From Massilia sp. METH4 (GTDB lineage: Bacteria > Pseudomonadota > Gammaproteobacteria > Burkholderiales > Burkholderiaceae_D), in NCBI RefSeq assembly GCF_037094685.1, contig NZ_CP146614.1, positions 806,001-870,000 of the forward strand: DNA of 64,000 nt. Reading direction: 5' to 3'. Each line of letters opens with the position of its first letter. Positions within the stretch are counted from its first letter, which is position 1. A program made the translations under genes and the position numbers. Of this stretch, positions 55,073-63,945 are shown piece after piece. Below the pieces are notes generated by a model, which made no database searches, was not told the DNA's origin, and was given only the letters and a program-made list of their open reading frames with translations.

Positions 55073-56377
55073 TCAGCCGGCCTTGCGTTCGTAGGCGACG
55101 CGGCCCGCCACGATGGTGGCCCGCACCCGGCCCGGCATCTCGTAGCCCAGGAAAGGCGTGTGCTTGCCCTGGCTGGCCAGTACCGCCCCCTCGACCAGCC
55201 AGCGGTCGGCCGGGTCGAACAGCACCACGTCGGCGTTCGCGCCCACGCGCAGGTGTCCGGCGTCCAGACCCGCCACGCGGGCCGGATCGGCCGTCACGCG
55301 CTGCAGCGCCTTGAACAGGTGCTTGTCACCGGACGCATGGCCATTCAGGGTCTCGCCCCACTTGATCGCCAGCGACAGCAGCAGCTCCAGGCCCGTCGCG
55401 CCCGGCGACGCCTCGGCGAACGGCAGCAGCTTCTCGTCGTCGTCGACCGGCGTGTGGTCCGAGCAGATCGCGTCGATCGTGCCGTCGGCCAGCGCGGCGC
55501 GGATCGCCTCGCGGTCGCGCTGGGTACGGAACGGCGGCGTCACGCGCGCGTTCGGGTCGAAGAAATTGATGTCGGCATCGGTCAGGTGCACGTGGTGCGC
55601 GCCCACGTCGCAGGTCACCGGCAAGCCTTCGGCCTTGGCCGCGCGCACCAGCTCCAGGCCGGCCGCGGACGACAGGCGGCACAGGTGCACCCTGGCGCCG
55701 GTGGAGCGCACCAGTTCGAAGATCGTGTGCAGCGCGATCGTCTCGGCCATCACCGGCACGCCGGACAGGCCCAGCCGCGAGGCCAACGGCCCGCTGTGCG
55801 CCACGCCGCCCTTGCCGATGTACGCATCCTGGGGGCGCAGCCACACGGTGTAGCCGAACGTCTTCGCGTATTGCAGCGCGCGCAGCAGCACATTGGTATC
55901 GGTCACCGGCACTTCGGCCTGCGAGAAGCCGATGCAGCCCGCCTCGCTCAGCTCGGCCATTTCTGTCAGCGCCTCGCCCTTCAGGCCCATGGTCAGCGCG
56001 CCCAGCGGATGCACGTGCGCGCCCTTGCGGCCGCGCGCGCGGTGCTTCAGCATTTCCACGAGGCCCGGCTCGTCGAGCACGGGATCGGTATCCGGCGGGC
56101 ACACCAGGCTCGTCACCCCGCCCTGCAAGGCGGCCTGCATTTCCGATTCCAGCGTGGCCTTGTATTCGTAGCCCGGTTCGCGCAGGCGCGCCGCCAGGTC
56201 CACCAGGCCGGGGGCCACCACCAGGCCGGTCGCGTCGATCGTGCGCGCCGCCGCGAAACCTTCCGGCGCCGCGCCCAGCGCGGCCACCTTGCCGTCCACG
56301 ATGTACAGGTCCTGCACCGCGTCGACACCGTTGGCCGGGTCGATCACGCGGCCGTTCTTGATATGGAGATTGCTCAT
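55073..56377 (-). CDS. Dihydroorotase-like protein, probably non-catalytic PyrC' (PyrX)
   Basis: The 434-residue protein has the fold and segments of type I dihydroorotase (VVAPGLVDLAARLREPG, SDHTPVDDDEKLLPFAEA, GLELLLSLAIK). The DxHxH metal motif is lost: position 62 is Ala and 64 is Arg. The next histidines are also altered (HLCRLSSAAG, CDVGAHHVH). In Pseudomonas such pyrC' proteins are inactive but needed for assembly of aspartate transcarbamoylase. Position directly after pyrB supports that role. If so, the active dihydroorotase is encoded elsewhere. Confidence 0.88.
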   Translation of the reverse strand: MSNLHIKNGRVIDPANGVDAVQDLYIVDGKVAALGAAPEGFAAARTIDATGLVVAPGLVDLAARLREPGYEYKATLESEMQAALQGGVTSLVCPPDTDPVLDEPGLVEMLKHRARGRKGAHVHPLGALTMGLKGEALTEMAELSEAGCIGFSQAEVPVTDTNVLLRALQYAKTFGYTVWLRPQDAYIGKGGVAHSGPLASRLGLSGVPVMAETIALHTIFELVRSTGARVHLCRLSSAAGLELVRAAKAEGLPVTCDVGAHHVHLTDADINFFDPNARVTPPFRTQRDREAIRAALADGTIDAICSDHTPVDDDEKLLPFAEASPGATGLELLLSLAIKWGETLNGHASGDKHLFKALQRVTADPARVAGLDAGHLRVGANADVVLFDPADRWLVEGAVLASQGKHTPFLGYEMPGRVRATIVAGRVAYERKAG

Positions 56378-56385
56378 TGCTGCGC

Positions 56386-57351
56386 TTACCCTTGGTTACC
56401 AGCCAAAATACTCATCACCGCCATGCGGACGGCGATCCCGAACGTGACCTGCGGCAGGATCACCGCCTGCGGGCCATCGGCCACGGCCGAATCGATTTCC
56501 ACGCCGCGGTTCATCGGCCCCGGGTGCATCACGATCGCATCGGGCGCGGCCAGCGCCAGGCGCTCCGGCGTCAGGCCGTAGCTCTTGAAGTATTCCTGCG
56601 CCGAGGGCAGCAGCGCGCCGCTCATGCGTTCGTTCTGCAGGCGCAGCATGATGATCACGTCCACGTCCTTCAGGCCTTCGTCCATGTTCGTGAACGTGCG
56701 CACGCCCAGCTGTTCCAGGCCGCCCGGCAGCAGCGTGTGCGGCCCGATGGCGCGGATTTCCGGCACGCCCAGCGTCGTCAGCGCGTGGATGTCCGAGCGG
56801 GCCACGCGGCTGTGCAGGATGTCGCCCACGATGGCCACCCGCAGGTTGGTGAAGTCCTTCTTGTAGTGGCGGATCGTGTACATGTCCAGCAGGCCCTGCG
56901 TGGGGTGCGCGTGGCGGCCGTCGCCCGCGTTCACCACGTGCACGTGGTTCTGCTTCGTGTCGTGCAGGTGCTTGGCGATCAGGTAGGGCGCGCCGGACTG
57001 CGAGTGGCGCACCACGAACATGTCGGCATGCATGGCCGACAGGTTGTCGATCGTGTCCAGCAGGGATTCGCCCTTGCTGGCCGAGGAGGCTGAGATGTTC
57101 AGGTTGATCACGTCCGCCGACAGGCGCTTGCTGGCGATCTCGAACGTGGTGCGCGTGCGCGTGGAATTCTCGAAGAACAGGTTGAAGACGCTCTTGCCGC
57201 GCATCAGCGGCACCTTCTTCACTTCGCGGTCCGATACGCTGACGAAGGAACTGGCCGTATCGAGGATCTGGTTGATGATGGCTTTCGGCAGCCCTTCGGT
57301 CGTCAGCAGGTGCTGCAGTTCGCCGTGTTTGTTCAGTTGCGGATTAAGCAT
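56386..57351 (-). CDS. pyrB: Aspartate carbamoyltransferase catalytic subunit PyrB
   Basis: PyrB joins carbamoyl phosphate and aspartate in pyrimidine synthesis. The 321-residue product carries the carbamoyl-phosphate motif [12 protein letters not shown] (about residues 59-70), the [15 protein letters not shown] loop, and [11 protein letters not shown] and MLRLQNERM. Length suits class A-type ATCases that bind PyrC'. It is 8 bp before pyrC' and 6 bp after pyrR. Confidence 0.96.
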   Translation of the reverse strand: MLNPQLNKHGELQHLLTTEGLPKAIINQILDTASSFVSVSDREVKKVPLMRGKSVFNLFFENSTRTRTTFEIASKRLSADVINLNISASSASKGESLLDTIDNLSAMHADMFVVRHSQSGAPYLIAKHLHDTKQNHVHVVNAGDGRHAHPTQGLLDMYTIRHYKKDFTNLRVAIVGDILHSRVARSDIHALTTLGVPEIRAIGPHTLLPGGLEQLGVRTFTNMDEGLKDVDVIIMLRLQNERMSGALLPSAQEYFKSYGLTPERLALAAPDAIVMHPGPMNRGVEIDSAVADGPQAVILPQVTFGIAVRMAVMSILAGNQG

Positions 57352-57357
57352 GGGAAT

Positions 57358-57891
57358 TTACGCAGACTCGTGTTCGATGGTGAGTTGGAATCGTCGGTCC
57401 TGACCTTGATCCTGAAACTGTTTCAGGCGCAGCGCCTGGCCCGGCTGCACGCGGGTGTGCGCCGCCACGAAGTCGGCGGCCACCGGCAGCTGGCGCTCGC
57501 CGCGGTCCACCAGCGCGGCCAGCAGGATGCGCGCGGGGCGGCCGTAGTCGAACAGTTCGTTGATCGCGGCGCGCGTGGTGCGGCCGGTATACAGCACGTC
57601 GTCCACCAGCAGGATGGTGGCGCCGGCCACGTCGAAGCCGATCTGGGTGGGCTTCACATCGGCGGGCAAGCCCTTCTTCGCGTAGTCGTCGCGATAGAAG
57701 GAAACGTCGAGCACGCCGCAGCGTTCGCTCATGCCGAGGTCGGAGGCCAGGCGCTCGGCGATCCAGGCGCCGCCGGAATGGATGCCGACGATCGCCGGCT
57801 CGTGCGCGCCGGCGAGGCCGGCCTTCACCTGGTCCAGCAGCGCGGCATACAGCGCCTCGGCATCCAGGGCGGTGGGGTCAGTGTGGGACAT
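57358..57891 (-). CDS. pyrR: PyrR bifunctional pyrimidine regulator/uracil phosphoribosyltransferase
   Basis: PyrR homologue of 177 residues. The PRPP-binding motif is ILLVDDVLYTGRTTRAAI (about residues 95-112), with GIHSGGAWIAERL and FYRDDY earlier. In Bacillus PyrR attenuates pyr mRNA; here it is the gene before pyrB, with 4 bp after ruvX, so there is no room for a leader attenuator in front of it. Enzyme activity or transcript binding within the operon is possible. Confidence 0.92.
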   Translation of the reverse strand: MSHTDPTALDAEALYAALLDQVKAGLAGAHEPAIVGIHSGGAWIAERLASDLGMSERCGVLDVSFYRDDYAKKGLPADVKPTQIGFDVAGATILLVDDVLYTGRTTRAAINELFDYGRPARILLAALVDRGERQLPVAADFVAAHTRVQPGQALRLKQFQDQGQDRRFQLTIEHESA

Positions 57892-57895
57892 GGTT

Positions 57896-58288
57896 TCAGG
57901 AATGTTGGTCGAAATACTGTTGCAGGATGACGGCGGCGGCGCGATCGTCGATCACCTCGCCGCGCTTGCCGGACAGGATCGCGGAGGAATAGCGTTCGTC
58001 CACCAGCTCGACGGGTATGTTGAAGCGGCCATGCAGCTGGTTGGCGAAGCGGCGGCAGCGCGCCGTCATCTCGTGTTCGGCGCCGTCCGGATGCAGCGGC
58101 AGCCCGACGACGAACCTGGTCGGGCCCCACTTGTCGATCAGGGTCTTGATTTCCGCAAAGCGGGATTGATTGTCGATGGATTTGATGACGGCCAGCGGGC
58201 TTGCCTGGCCGATCATCGTGTTCCCCATTGCTACGCCGATACGTTTGATACCGAAATCGAAAGCGAATACCGTTTCCAAACTACGCAT
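57896..58288 (-). CDS. ruvX: Holliday junction resolvase-like RuvX (YqgF)
   Basis: RuvX/YqgF is an RNase H-fold nuclease implicated in rRNA and recombination processing. The 130-residue protein begins FAFDFGIKRIGVAMGN with the first metal aspartate, then VVGLPLHPDG, VDERYSSAIL and the C-terminal DDRAAAVILQQYF with the last acidic site. The start overlaps the end of yqgE by 8 bp. The yqgE-ruvX-pyrR order is characteristic of this group of proteobacteria. Confidence 0.95.
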   Translation of the reverse strand: MRSLETVFAFDFGIKRIGVAMGNTMIGQASPLAVIKSIDNQSRFAEIKTLIDKWGPTRFVVGLPLHPDGAEHEMTARCRRFANQLHGRFNIPVELVDERYSSAILSGKRGEVIDDRAAAVILQQYFDQHS

Positions 58289-58946
58289 GGCCCGCTTCGG
58301 AAGTGAGCATCAGCGGATCGATGCCCAGCAGTTTCATCGCGGCCACGTAGCGTTCCTCGATCGGCAGGTCGAACAGGATGCTCGGCTCGGCATGCACGGT
58401 CAGCCAGCCATTGCGGCTGATCTCATCCTCGAGCTGGCCCGGGCTCCAGCCCGAGTAACCGATCGACACCAGCATGCGCTGTGGGCCGGTGCCCTTGGCC
58501 ACGGCTTCCAGCACGTCGATGGAGGTGGTGAATGCCACCTCGTCCGTCACCGTCAGCGACGACGAGTAGCGCGCGCAGGGCGTATGCAGCACGAAGCCGC
58601 GATCGTCCTGCACGGGGCCGCCGAACATGATCGGCTTGGAAGTCATCTGGTCGTTCGCGGCCGTTACCTCTAGGTCGATGCGCTCGAACAGCACATCCAT
58701 CGTCATGTCGGTGGGCTTGTTGATGACCACGCCAAGCACGCCATTTTCATTGTGCTCGCAGACATACACGACGGTTCCGCCGAACACGGGATCCTGCATG
58801 GAAGGCATGGCGATCAGGAAATGATTCGCCAGGTTCAACGTGGGCGTCGTGGAGGATTCCCGCGCTTCCATCTTATGCAGCGGGGATTCGCTTTCCTGTA
58901 ACAGCCCGGGCACAGGTAGCGGTTTGCTCACTTTGCTCTTCTTCAT
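58281..58946 (-). CDS. yqgE: YqgE/AlgH family protein
   Basis: A 221-residue protein. From the ATG at 58946 there is a charged 40-residue N-terminal extension before the UPF0301 core, which starts NHFLIAMPSMQDPVFGGTVVYVCEHNE-like and continues GVVINKPTDMTMD, IMFGGPVQDDRGFVLH and GYSGWSPGQLEDE. YqgE/AlgH proteins are conserved with ruvX but lack an agreed biochemical role. The first gene of the run yqgE-ruvX-pyrR-pyrB-pyrC'-plsC. Confidence 0.93.
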   Translation of the reverse strand: MKKSKVSKPLPVPGLLQESESPLHKMEARESSTTPTLNLANHFLIAMPSMQDPVFGGTVVYVCEHNENGVLGVVINKPTDMTMDVLFERIDLEVTAANDQMTSKPIMFGGPVQDDRGFVLHTPCARYSSSLTVTDEVAFTTSIDVLEAVAKGTGPQRMLVSIGYSGWSPGQLEDEISRNGWLTVHAEPSILFDLPIEERYVAAMKLLGIDPLMLTSEAGHA

Positions 58947-59103
58947 AAGCTGCTCTCTTCGCTGGACTGTCTTGGTTGCTTCTGGGTTTGATGATACTGG
59001 AACTGGTGACGCGCAATGACGCAAGGAAACTGGGCGCCATATCGACAGTTTACTATGAATTGCCGGAACGGCCATCCAAACAAGGCTGGCACCCCGTAAA
59101 CTG

Positions 59104-60588
59104 ATGGTAAGCAATAATTCCTTTCCCGACTTGAGCTTAAGCATGCCCAAAAGCAATTCCATGGAGATTCGCGCCGGGCACGGCGCCCTGGTGTGGTTTC
59201 GGCGCGACCTGCGCGTCTTCGACCATGCCGCGCTGCACCACGCCCTCGCCGCCGGCGCGCCGGTCCATTGCGCCTTCGTTTTCGATACAACCATCCTGCA
59301 AGGCTTGCCACGCGACGACCGCAGGGTCGCCTTCATCCACGCCTCGCTGGTGGAACTGGCGGCCGAACTGGAAGCGCTCGGCGGCCACCTGCTCGTGCGG
59401 CATGGCGACGCCGGCACGGTCATCCCGGCCCTGGCAGCCGAACTGGGCGTGGGTGCCGTCTACGCCAACGAAGACTACGATCCCGCCGCCATCGCCCGCG
59501 ACGCGGCCGTGGCCGAGGCGTTGGCGGCGCAAGGCCGCGCGCTGGGCCTGTTCAAGGACCAGGTGATCTTCGCGAAGGACGAAGTGCTGTCGCAAGCCGG
59601 CAAGCCCCTCGGTGTGTTCACGCCCTACAAGAAAGCATGGCTGAAACGCCTGGAAGCGCACCCGGACGCGCTGGCGCCATGGCCGATCGACCCGCATGCC
59701 GCGTCGTTCGCCCCGGGCCGCTCGCAGTTGCCGGTACTGCAAGCCATCGGCTTCGAGGGTGCCGACCTGGCCGCGGTCGGCGTCACGCCGGGCATGCGCG
59801 GCGGCGCCGCGGTGTTCGAGGCCTTCCTGCCGCGCCTGGCCGGCTATGGCACGGAACGCGACTATCCGGCGCGCGACGGCACCTCGCACCTGTCGCTGCA
59901 CCTGCGCTTCGGCACGGTATCGATCCGCCACCTCGTGCGCACCGTGATCCAGCTGGCCGCGCGCGGCCAGGCCGGCGACGGCGGCGCCACCTGGCTTTCC
60001 GAGCTCGTGTGGCGCGAGTTTTACCAGATGATCCTGTTTCACCACCCGCGAGTCGTGCACGCCGCGTTCAAGCCGGTGTATGACAAGGTGGACTGGGAAA
60101 CGGGACCGCAAGCCGAGGAACTGTTTGCCGCCTGGTGCGCAGGCCGCACCGGCTATCCGCTGGTCGATGCCGCCATGGTGCAGTTGAACACCACGGGTTT
60201 CATGCACAACCGCTTGCGCATGGTCACTGCCAGCTTCCTGTGCAAGGATCTTGGCATCGACTGGCGCCGCGGCGAAGCGTATTTCGCGCTGAAGCTGAAC
60301 GACTACGAGCTGGCGTCGAACAACGGCGGGTGGCAATGGGCCGCGTCGAGCGGCTGCGACGCGCAACCGTTCTTCCGCATCTTCAATCCTGTCACGCAAT
60401 CGGAACGGTTCGACGCGAACGGCGACTTCATCCGCCACTACCTGCCGCCGCTGCGCGGCCTGTCGGCCAAGGAGATCCACGCACCCTGGCTGCACGGCGG
60501 CGCGGCGGGTTATCCCGCGCCGATCGTCGACCATGCCGAGGCGCGGCAGCGCACGCTGGAGCGCTATGAGGTGGTGAAGGGGCGCTGA
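59104..60588 (+). CDS. phrB: Deoxyribodipyrimidine photolyase
   Basis: This flavoprotein repairs cyclobutane pyrimidine dimers with blue light. The 494-residue product has an N-terminal antenna domain (ALVWFRRDLRVFDHAAL, about residues 28-45) and a FAD domain with DGTSHLSLHLRFGTVS, LVWREFYQMI, GYPLVDAAMVQL, FMHNRLRMV and YELASNNGGWQWAASSG (class I CPD type). Start could also be 59143 or 59161. Its stop lies 6 bp from the ChpA-like stop, inside a palindrome. Confidence 0.94.
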   Translation: MVSNNSFPDLSLSMPKSNSMEIRAGHGALVWFRRDLRVFDHAALHHALAAGAPVHCAFVFDTTILQGLPRDDRRVAFIHASLVELAAELEALGGHLLVRHGDAGTVIPALAAELGVGAVYANEDYDPAAIARDAAVAEALAAQGRALGLFKDQVIFAKDEVLSQAGKPLGVFTPYKKAWLKRLEAHPDALAPWPIDPHAASFAPGRSQLPVLQAIGFEGADLAAVGVTPGMRGGAAVFEAFLPRLAGYGTERDYPARDGTSHLSLHLRFGTVSIRHLVRTVIQLAARGQAGDGGATWLSELVWREFYQMILFHHPRVVHAAFKPVYDKVDWETGPQAEELFAAWCAGRTGYPLVDAAMVQLNTTGFMHNRLRMVTASFLCKDLGIDWRRGEAYFALKLNDYELASNNGGWQWAASSGCDAQPFFRIFNPVTQSERFDANGDFIRHYLPPLRGLSAKEIHAPWLHGGAAGYPAPIVDHAEARQRTLERYEVVKGR

Positions 60589-60601
60589 TCCAGGTCAGCG
60601 C
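60582..60601. terminator. Palindrome spanning both convergent stop codons
   Basis: GCGCTGA (60582-60588) and TCAGCGC (60595-60601) form a perfect 7-bp inverted repeat around TCCAGG. Each arm ends a gene (CGC TGA). It may act as a terminator or mark a rearrangement junction. Confidence 0.6.
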
Positions 60602-63600
60602 TCGCCGGACTCCCCCGGCAGCAACCCGGCGATCGACTCCACCGACTGCCGCAGTCTGGCGTGCGAGGACACGATGTCGTCCACGCTGTCGGCCAGCGTC
60701 CGCGTCGATTCCTTCAACCGTGTGACGCGGTCTAATTCGGCCGGGTCGAACTCCTCCAGGCCGGACACCGACAGCCGCGACGCGATATGCGACTCGGCCT
60801 GCGCTTCCACTTCGCGCAACTGCTGCCGCAGCCGGTCCAGCTTGTCCTCGAAGCCCAACAGGGTCGTGCGCAACGCCGCCACCTCGCTTTCCAGCCGCGA
60901 ACGGTCGATCGCGAGGTCGATCGTCGTGCCTTGCAGGTCGGCTTCGCTGCCGGCCGGCACCGGTTCGGCCGGCCGCTCCGGCGGCGGCACCAGCGTCAGT
61001 TGCGGCGCGGCGGCCTGCGTCAGCGGCGGCTCGGCGAATGCGTCGTCGAATGCCGCGTCGAACAGGTCGTCGATCGATTCGTCCTGCGTGGCCAGCTGCG
61101 GCCGCAGCGGCAGCGGCGCGCCCCGCTCCGGTACCGGCGGCGGGTCGGCCAGCAGGGCGTGATAGGTGTCGGCAAACAGCGTGTCCAGGCGGGTGGCCAG
61201 GTCGTCCACCGCGTCCACCGCGGGCGCCTCGGGCGGCGCTGTCGCGGGCTCTTCCTGCGGTGCCGTCCCGTGTTCTTGCCATGCCGGCGCCAGCATTCCA
61301 TCGAGCCGCGCCGCCACGTCCGGCCCGGCGGCATGGGCACGCGCCAGTTCGTCGCGCAGCCGCTCCAGCGCGGCGATCAGTTCCGCCTGCCCAGGCGGCA
61401 TGTCGCCGGTGGCAAAGCTGTCCACCATGCCGCGCATGCGCTGGGCGACCAGGTCGAACAGGTCGTGGTGGGCCGGGTCGTGCAGCGTGGCGGGTGCCGC
61501 CTGCAACGTGGCCTCGAGCGCGGCGGCCAGCTCGCGCATGGACTTGAAGCCGACCGCGCCGGAAGCGTCCGCGAGCGCCTGGGCCTGGTGCAGCGCCTCG
61601 GGGTCCAGCCCGCCCTGGCGGCGCCAGGCATCGAAAGCCCCGGCGAGGCCGCCGGCCAGCGTGCCCGCCTGCGCCACATAATCGTCGAACTGCGCCGCCG
61701 GCACGGCCAGGCGGCCAGCGAAGCGCATGCCGTCGCCGGGCGCTTCGTCGGCGCGCGCTTCATCGTCGTGCAGCCTGGCCTCGTGCGCCACGTTCTCCCG
61801 CGCCCAGTCCTCTTGCGCGCTGTCCTCCCGTGCCACGTTCTCGTGTGCCAAGTCCTCGTGTGCCACGTCCTCTTGTGCCACGTCCTCTTGTGCCACGTCC
61901 TCTTGTGCCACGTCCTCGTGCGCCGTGGCGACAGGGTCGGGGGTTTCGTGCGCCGAAGCATCTGTAGCACCCATTTCGGGCGCCGCGGCCGCGGTTTCCT
62001 CGGTCGCGTTTTCGTCCGTTACATACGGTTCCGCAGGCGGCGGCTCGATCGGCGCAGGCTTGTCATCGGGCGACATGAACGGCCGCCCTTCCAGCACCTG
62101 CGCGGCGGCAGAAACCACGGGCGCGGCACCGCGCGGCGAGATGCCTTTCGCCACCAGGTCGCCGACCCAGGCATCCAGCTCGGCCGCCGTCCATTCCAGC
62201 AGGCCGAACAAGGCTGCGTCGGCCGGGCGCGCCTCGGCCAGCCACGCGTTCAACACTTTTTCCAGCGCGGCGGCGGCGTCGGCGAACTGGTTCAGCCCCA
62301 CCATGCGGCCGCTGCCCTTGAGCGTGTGGAACGAGCGGCGCAGCAGCGCCAGGCCGTCCGGCATGCCCGCCTCGGGCCGCGGCTTGGCCAAGGCCGCTTC
62401 GATGAAGGCCAGCGTCTCGCGCGCCTCGCCGATGAAGATTTCCAGCAGTTCTTGCTCGATGGCCGGGTCGCTTGCGCCCGGCACCGCCGCCGCCAGCAGG
62501 CTGCTCGCGGACTCGGGGGCGGCGGGCGCCGGCACAGCTTCATCGAGCACGGGAATCGATTCCGGGCCGGGGATCTTGCGCAGCGGCACGGCACGGAATG
62601 CGCCCTGGGCGGCATCGAAGGCAAAGCGCTCGCGCGCTCCGGCGACGTTCTGGGCCAGCATGTCCGCGAAGAAGCCGAGCGCCGCGACATTCTGCGCGAG
62701 GCGATCGCGTTCGGCCGGCTCGCCGGAACCCGGGGTCGCCGCCAGCGCGGCCACCTGCACGCGCACCTGCGCCACGCCGGCACGCGCGCCCTGCTGGCCG
62801 ATGTCCGCCAGCGCGGCTTCCAGCGGTTCCAGGAGTGCATCGAGGCCGGCCAGGCGCAGCCGGGCCGCCGGGTCGGCGGTAAAGCCGTCCAGCTCCCGCT
62901 CCACCCCGCGCAGTGCCGCCTTCAGGCGCTGCGCCGGTTCGACCACCGCCTCGTCCTGTTGCAGGGCCAGGCCAGGTGCCCATGGCGCGGCCGCCGGTGC
63001 ACCGGCTTCACCTGCGGCCCCGCCCGCCGCTTCGGGCCGGCAGTAGCGCTCCAGCGTGTAATCCGGCGGCACCATGCCGTCCAGCGCGAAGCCGGCGCGC
63101 AGGGCGCTGGCGGGCAGCGACAAGTGTTCCGGCTGCGCCGCGGCGACGAAGAACAGCGCGTCGCGCAGCACCGTGTCCGGGTATTCCGGTGCGCCCTGTG
63201 CCAGCCGGCGCATTTGCAGGTTGGCCGCCCCGAACAGCTGCTTCACGTCCACGCCGCCGGGCACGTGGCCCTGCGCCACCAGTTCCGCGAATGCCTGCAA
63301 TGCCAGCCAGAATGCATGGCCGCGCGGCGCGGCTTGCGCCGCCGCGACCTCGGCGATGATGTCCGCCAGCGGCTGCGCCTGCACGGGGTCGCCGGATTTC
63401 AGGTAAGGCAGCAGTGCCCGTTCGAAGCGTTGCCGCAGCGCGCCGACATCGATCGGGGCTCCGGCGGGCGCCGGCAATTCAGGCTCGCGGGCAAGGTCGG
63501 GAAAGAACAGGTCGGCCGGGTGGATGCGCGGCCCGCCCAGCATGCGCTGCACGGCCGCGTAATACGGGAACAGCCGCACCGGCTGCGGCGGCGCGCCATC

Positions 63601-63945
63601 GAGCAATTCCTCAAGATATTCGACCAGGGCGCCGTACAGCCGCGCGATGGCCTGCACATGGTCGGCGCTGCACTTCACGCTGCCATCCTTGAAGCGGTCC
63701 AGCGCCTCCTCGGCCAGCTGCGTGATGACCGACACGCCCTGCACATCGACCATCTGCAAGGCCCCATGCGCCTGCTGCAGGTGCGACTTGGCCAGCCGCA
63801 GCGCGGTCGCCTGGAATTCCGGCTCCAGGCCGCCGGCCTCGAACAAGGCCGTGCGCGACCTCCCCAACGCCTCCCGCACCTCGCCCATCACCCACGACAG
63901 TGGGCCGGGATCGAAGGAGTGCGTGGCAAAGTCGGTTTCGCTCAT
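60595..63945 (-). CDS. PilL/ChpA-like chemosensory protein lacking the kinase core
   Basis: ChpA/PilL are large CheA-type hybrids that control type IV pili. The 1116-residue product has the ChpA N-terminal domain (SWVMGEVREALGRSRTALF onwards), one intact Hpt domain with the phospho-acceptor histidine in FHTLKGSGRMVGLNQF (about residues 536-551), further degenerate Hpt-like helices, and the SRLSVSGLEEFDPAELDRV region that normally leads into dimerisation, HATPase, CheW and receiver domains. It stops there, and a convergent photolyase gene follows at once. A 5-residue repeat (about 672-720) lies in a linker. Start overlaps an upstream gene (ATGA). Confidence 0.85.
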   Translation of the reverse strand: MSETDFATHSFDPGPLSWVMGEVREALGRSRTALFEAGGLEPEFQATALRLAKSHLQQAHGALQMVDVQGVSVITQLAEEALDRFKDGSVKCSADHVQAIARLYGALVEYLEELLDGAPPQPVRLFPYYAAVQRMLGGPRIHPADLFFPDLAREPELPAPAGAPIDVGALRQRFERALLPYLKSGDPVQAQPLADIIAEVAAAQAAPRGHAFWLALQAFAELVAQGHVPGGVDVKQLFGAANLQMRRLAQGAPEYPDTVLRDALFFVAAAQPEHLSLPASALRAGFALDGMVPPDYTLERYCRPEAAGGAAGEAGAPAAAPWAPGLALQQDEAVVEPAQRLKAALRGVERELDGFTADPAARLRLAGLDALLEPLEAALADIGQQGARAGVAQVRVQVAALAATPGSGEPAERDRLAQNVAALGFFADMLAQNVAGARERFAFDAAQGAFRAVPLRKIPGPESIPVLDEAVPAPAAPESASSLLAAAVPGASDPAIEQELLEIFIGEARETLAFIEAALAKPRPEAGMPDGLALLRRSFHTLKGSGRMVGLNQFADAAAALEKVLNAWLAEARPADAALFGLLEWTAAELDAWVGDLVAKGISPRGAAPVVSAAAQVLEGRPFMSPDDKPAPIEPPPAEPYVTDENATEETAAAAPEMGATDASAHETPDPVATAHEDVAQEDVAQEDVAQEDVAHEDLAHENVAREDSAQEDWARENVAHEARLHDDEARADEAPGDGMRFAGRLAVPAAQFDDYVAQAGTLAGGLAGAFDAWRRQGGLDPEALHQAQALADASGAVGFKSMRELAAALEATLQAAPATLHDPAHHDLFDLVAQRMRGMVDSFATGDMPPGQAELIAALERLRDELARAHAAGPDVAARLDGMLAPAWQEHGTAPQEEPATAPPEAPAVDAVDDLATRLDTLFADTYHALLADPPPVPERGAPLPLRPQLATQDESIDDLFDAAFDDAFAEPPLTQAAAPQLTLVPPPERPAEPVPAGSEADLQGTTIDLAIDRSRLESEVAALRTTLLGFEDKLDRLRQQLREVEAQAESHIASRLSVSGLEEFDPAELDRVTRLKESTRTLADSVDDIVSSHARLRQSVESIAGLLPGESGER
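61785..61930. repeat. In-frame 15-bp tandem repeat within the ChpA-like gene
   Basis: About ten units of a 15-bp sequence (GTCCTCTTGTGCCAC on the plus strand) encode a VAQED-type pentapeptide, with variants such as LAHEN, VARED and WAREN. The four units at 61866-61925 are nearly identical, the outer ones diverged. All keep the frame. Confidence 0.9.
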
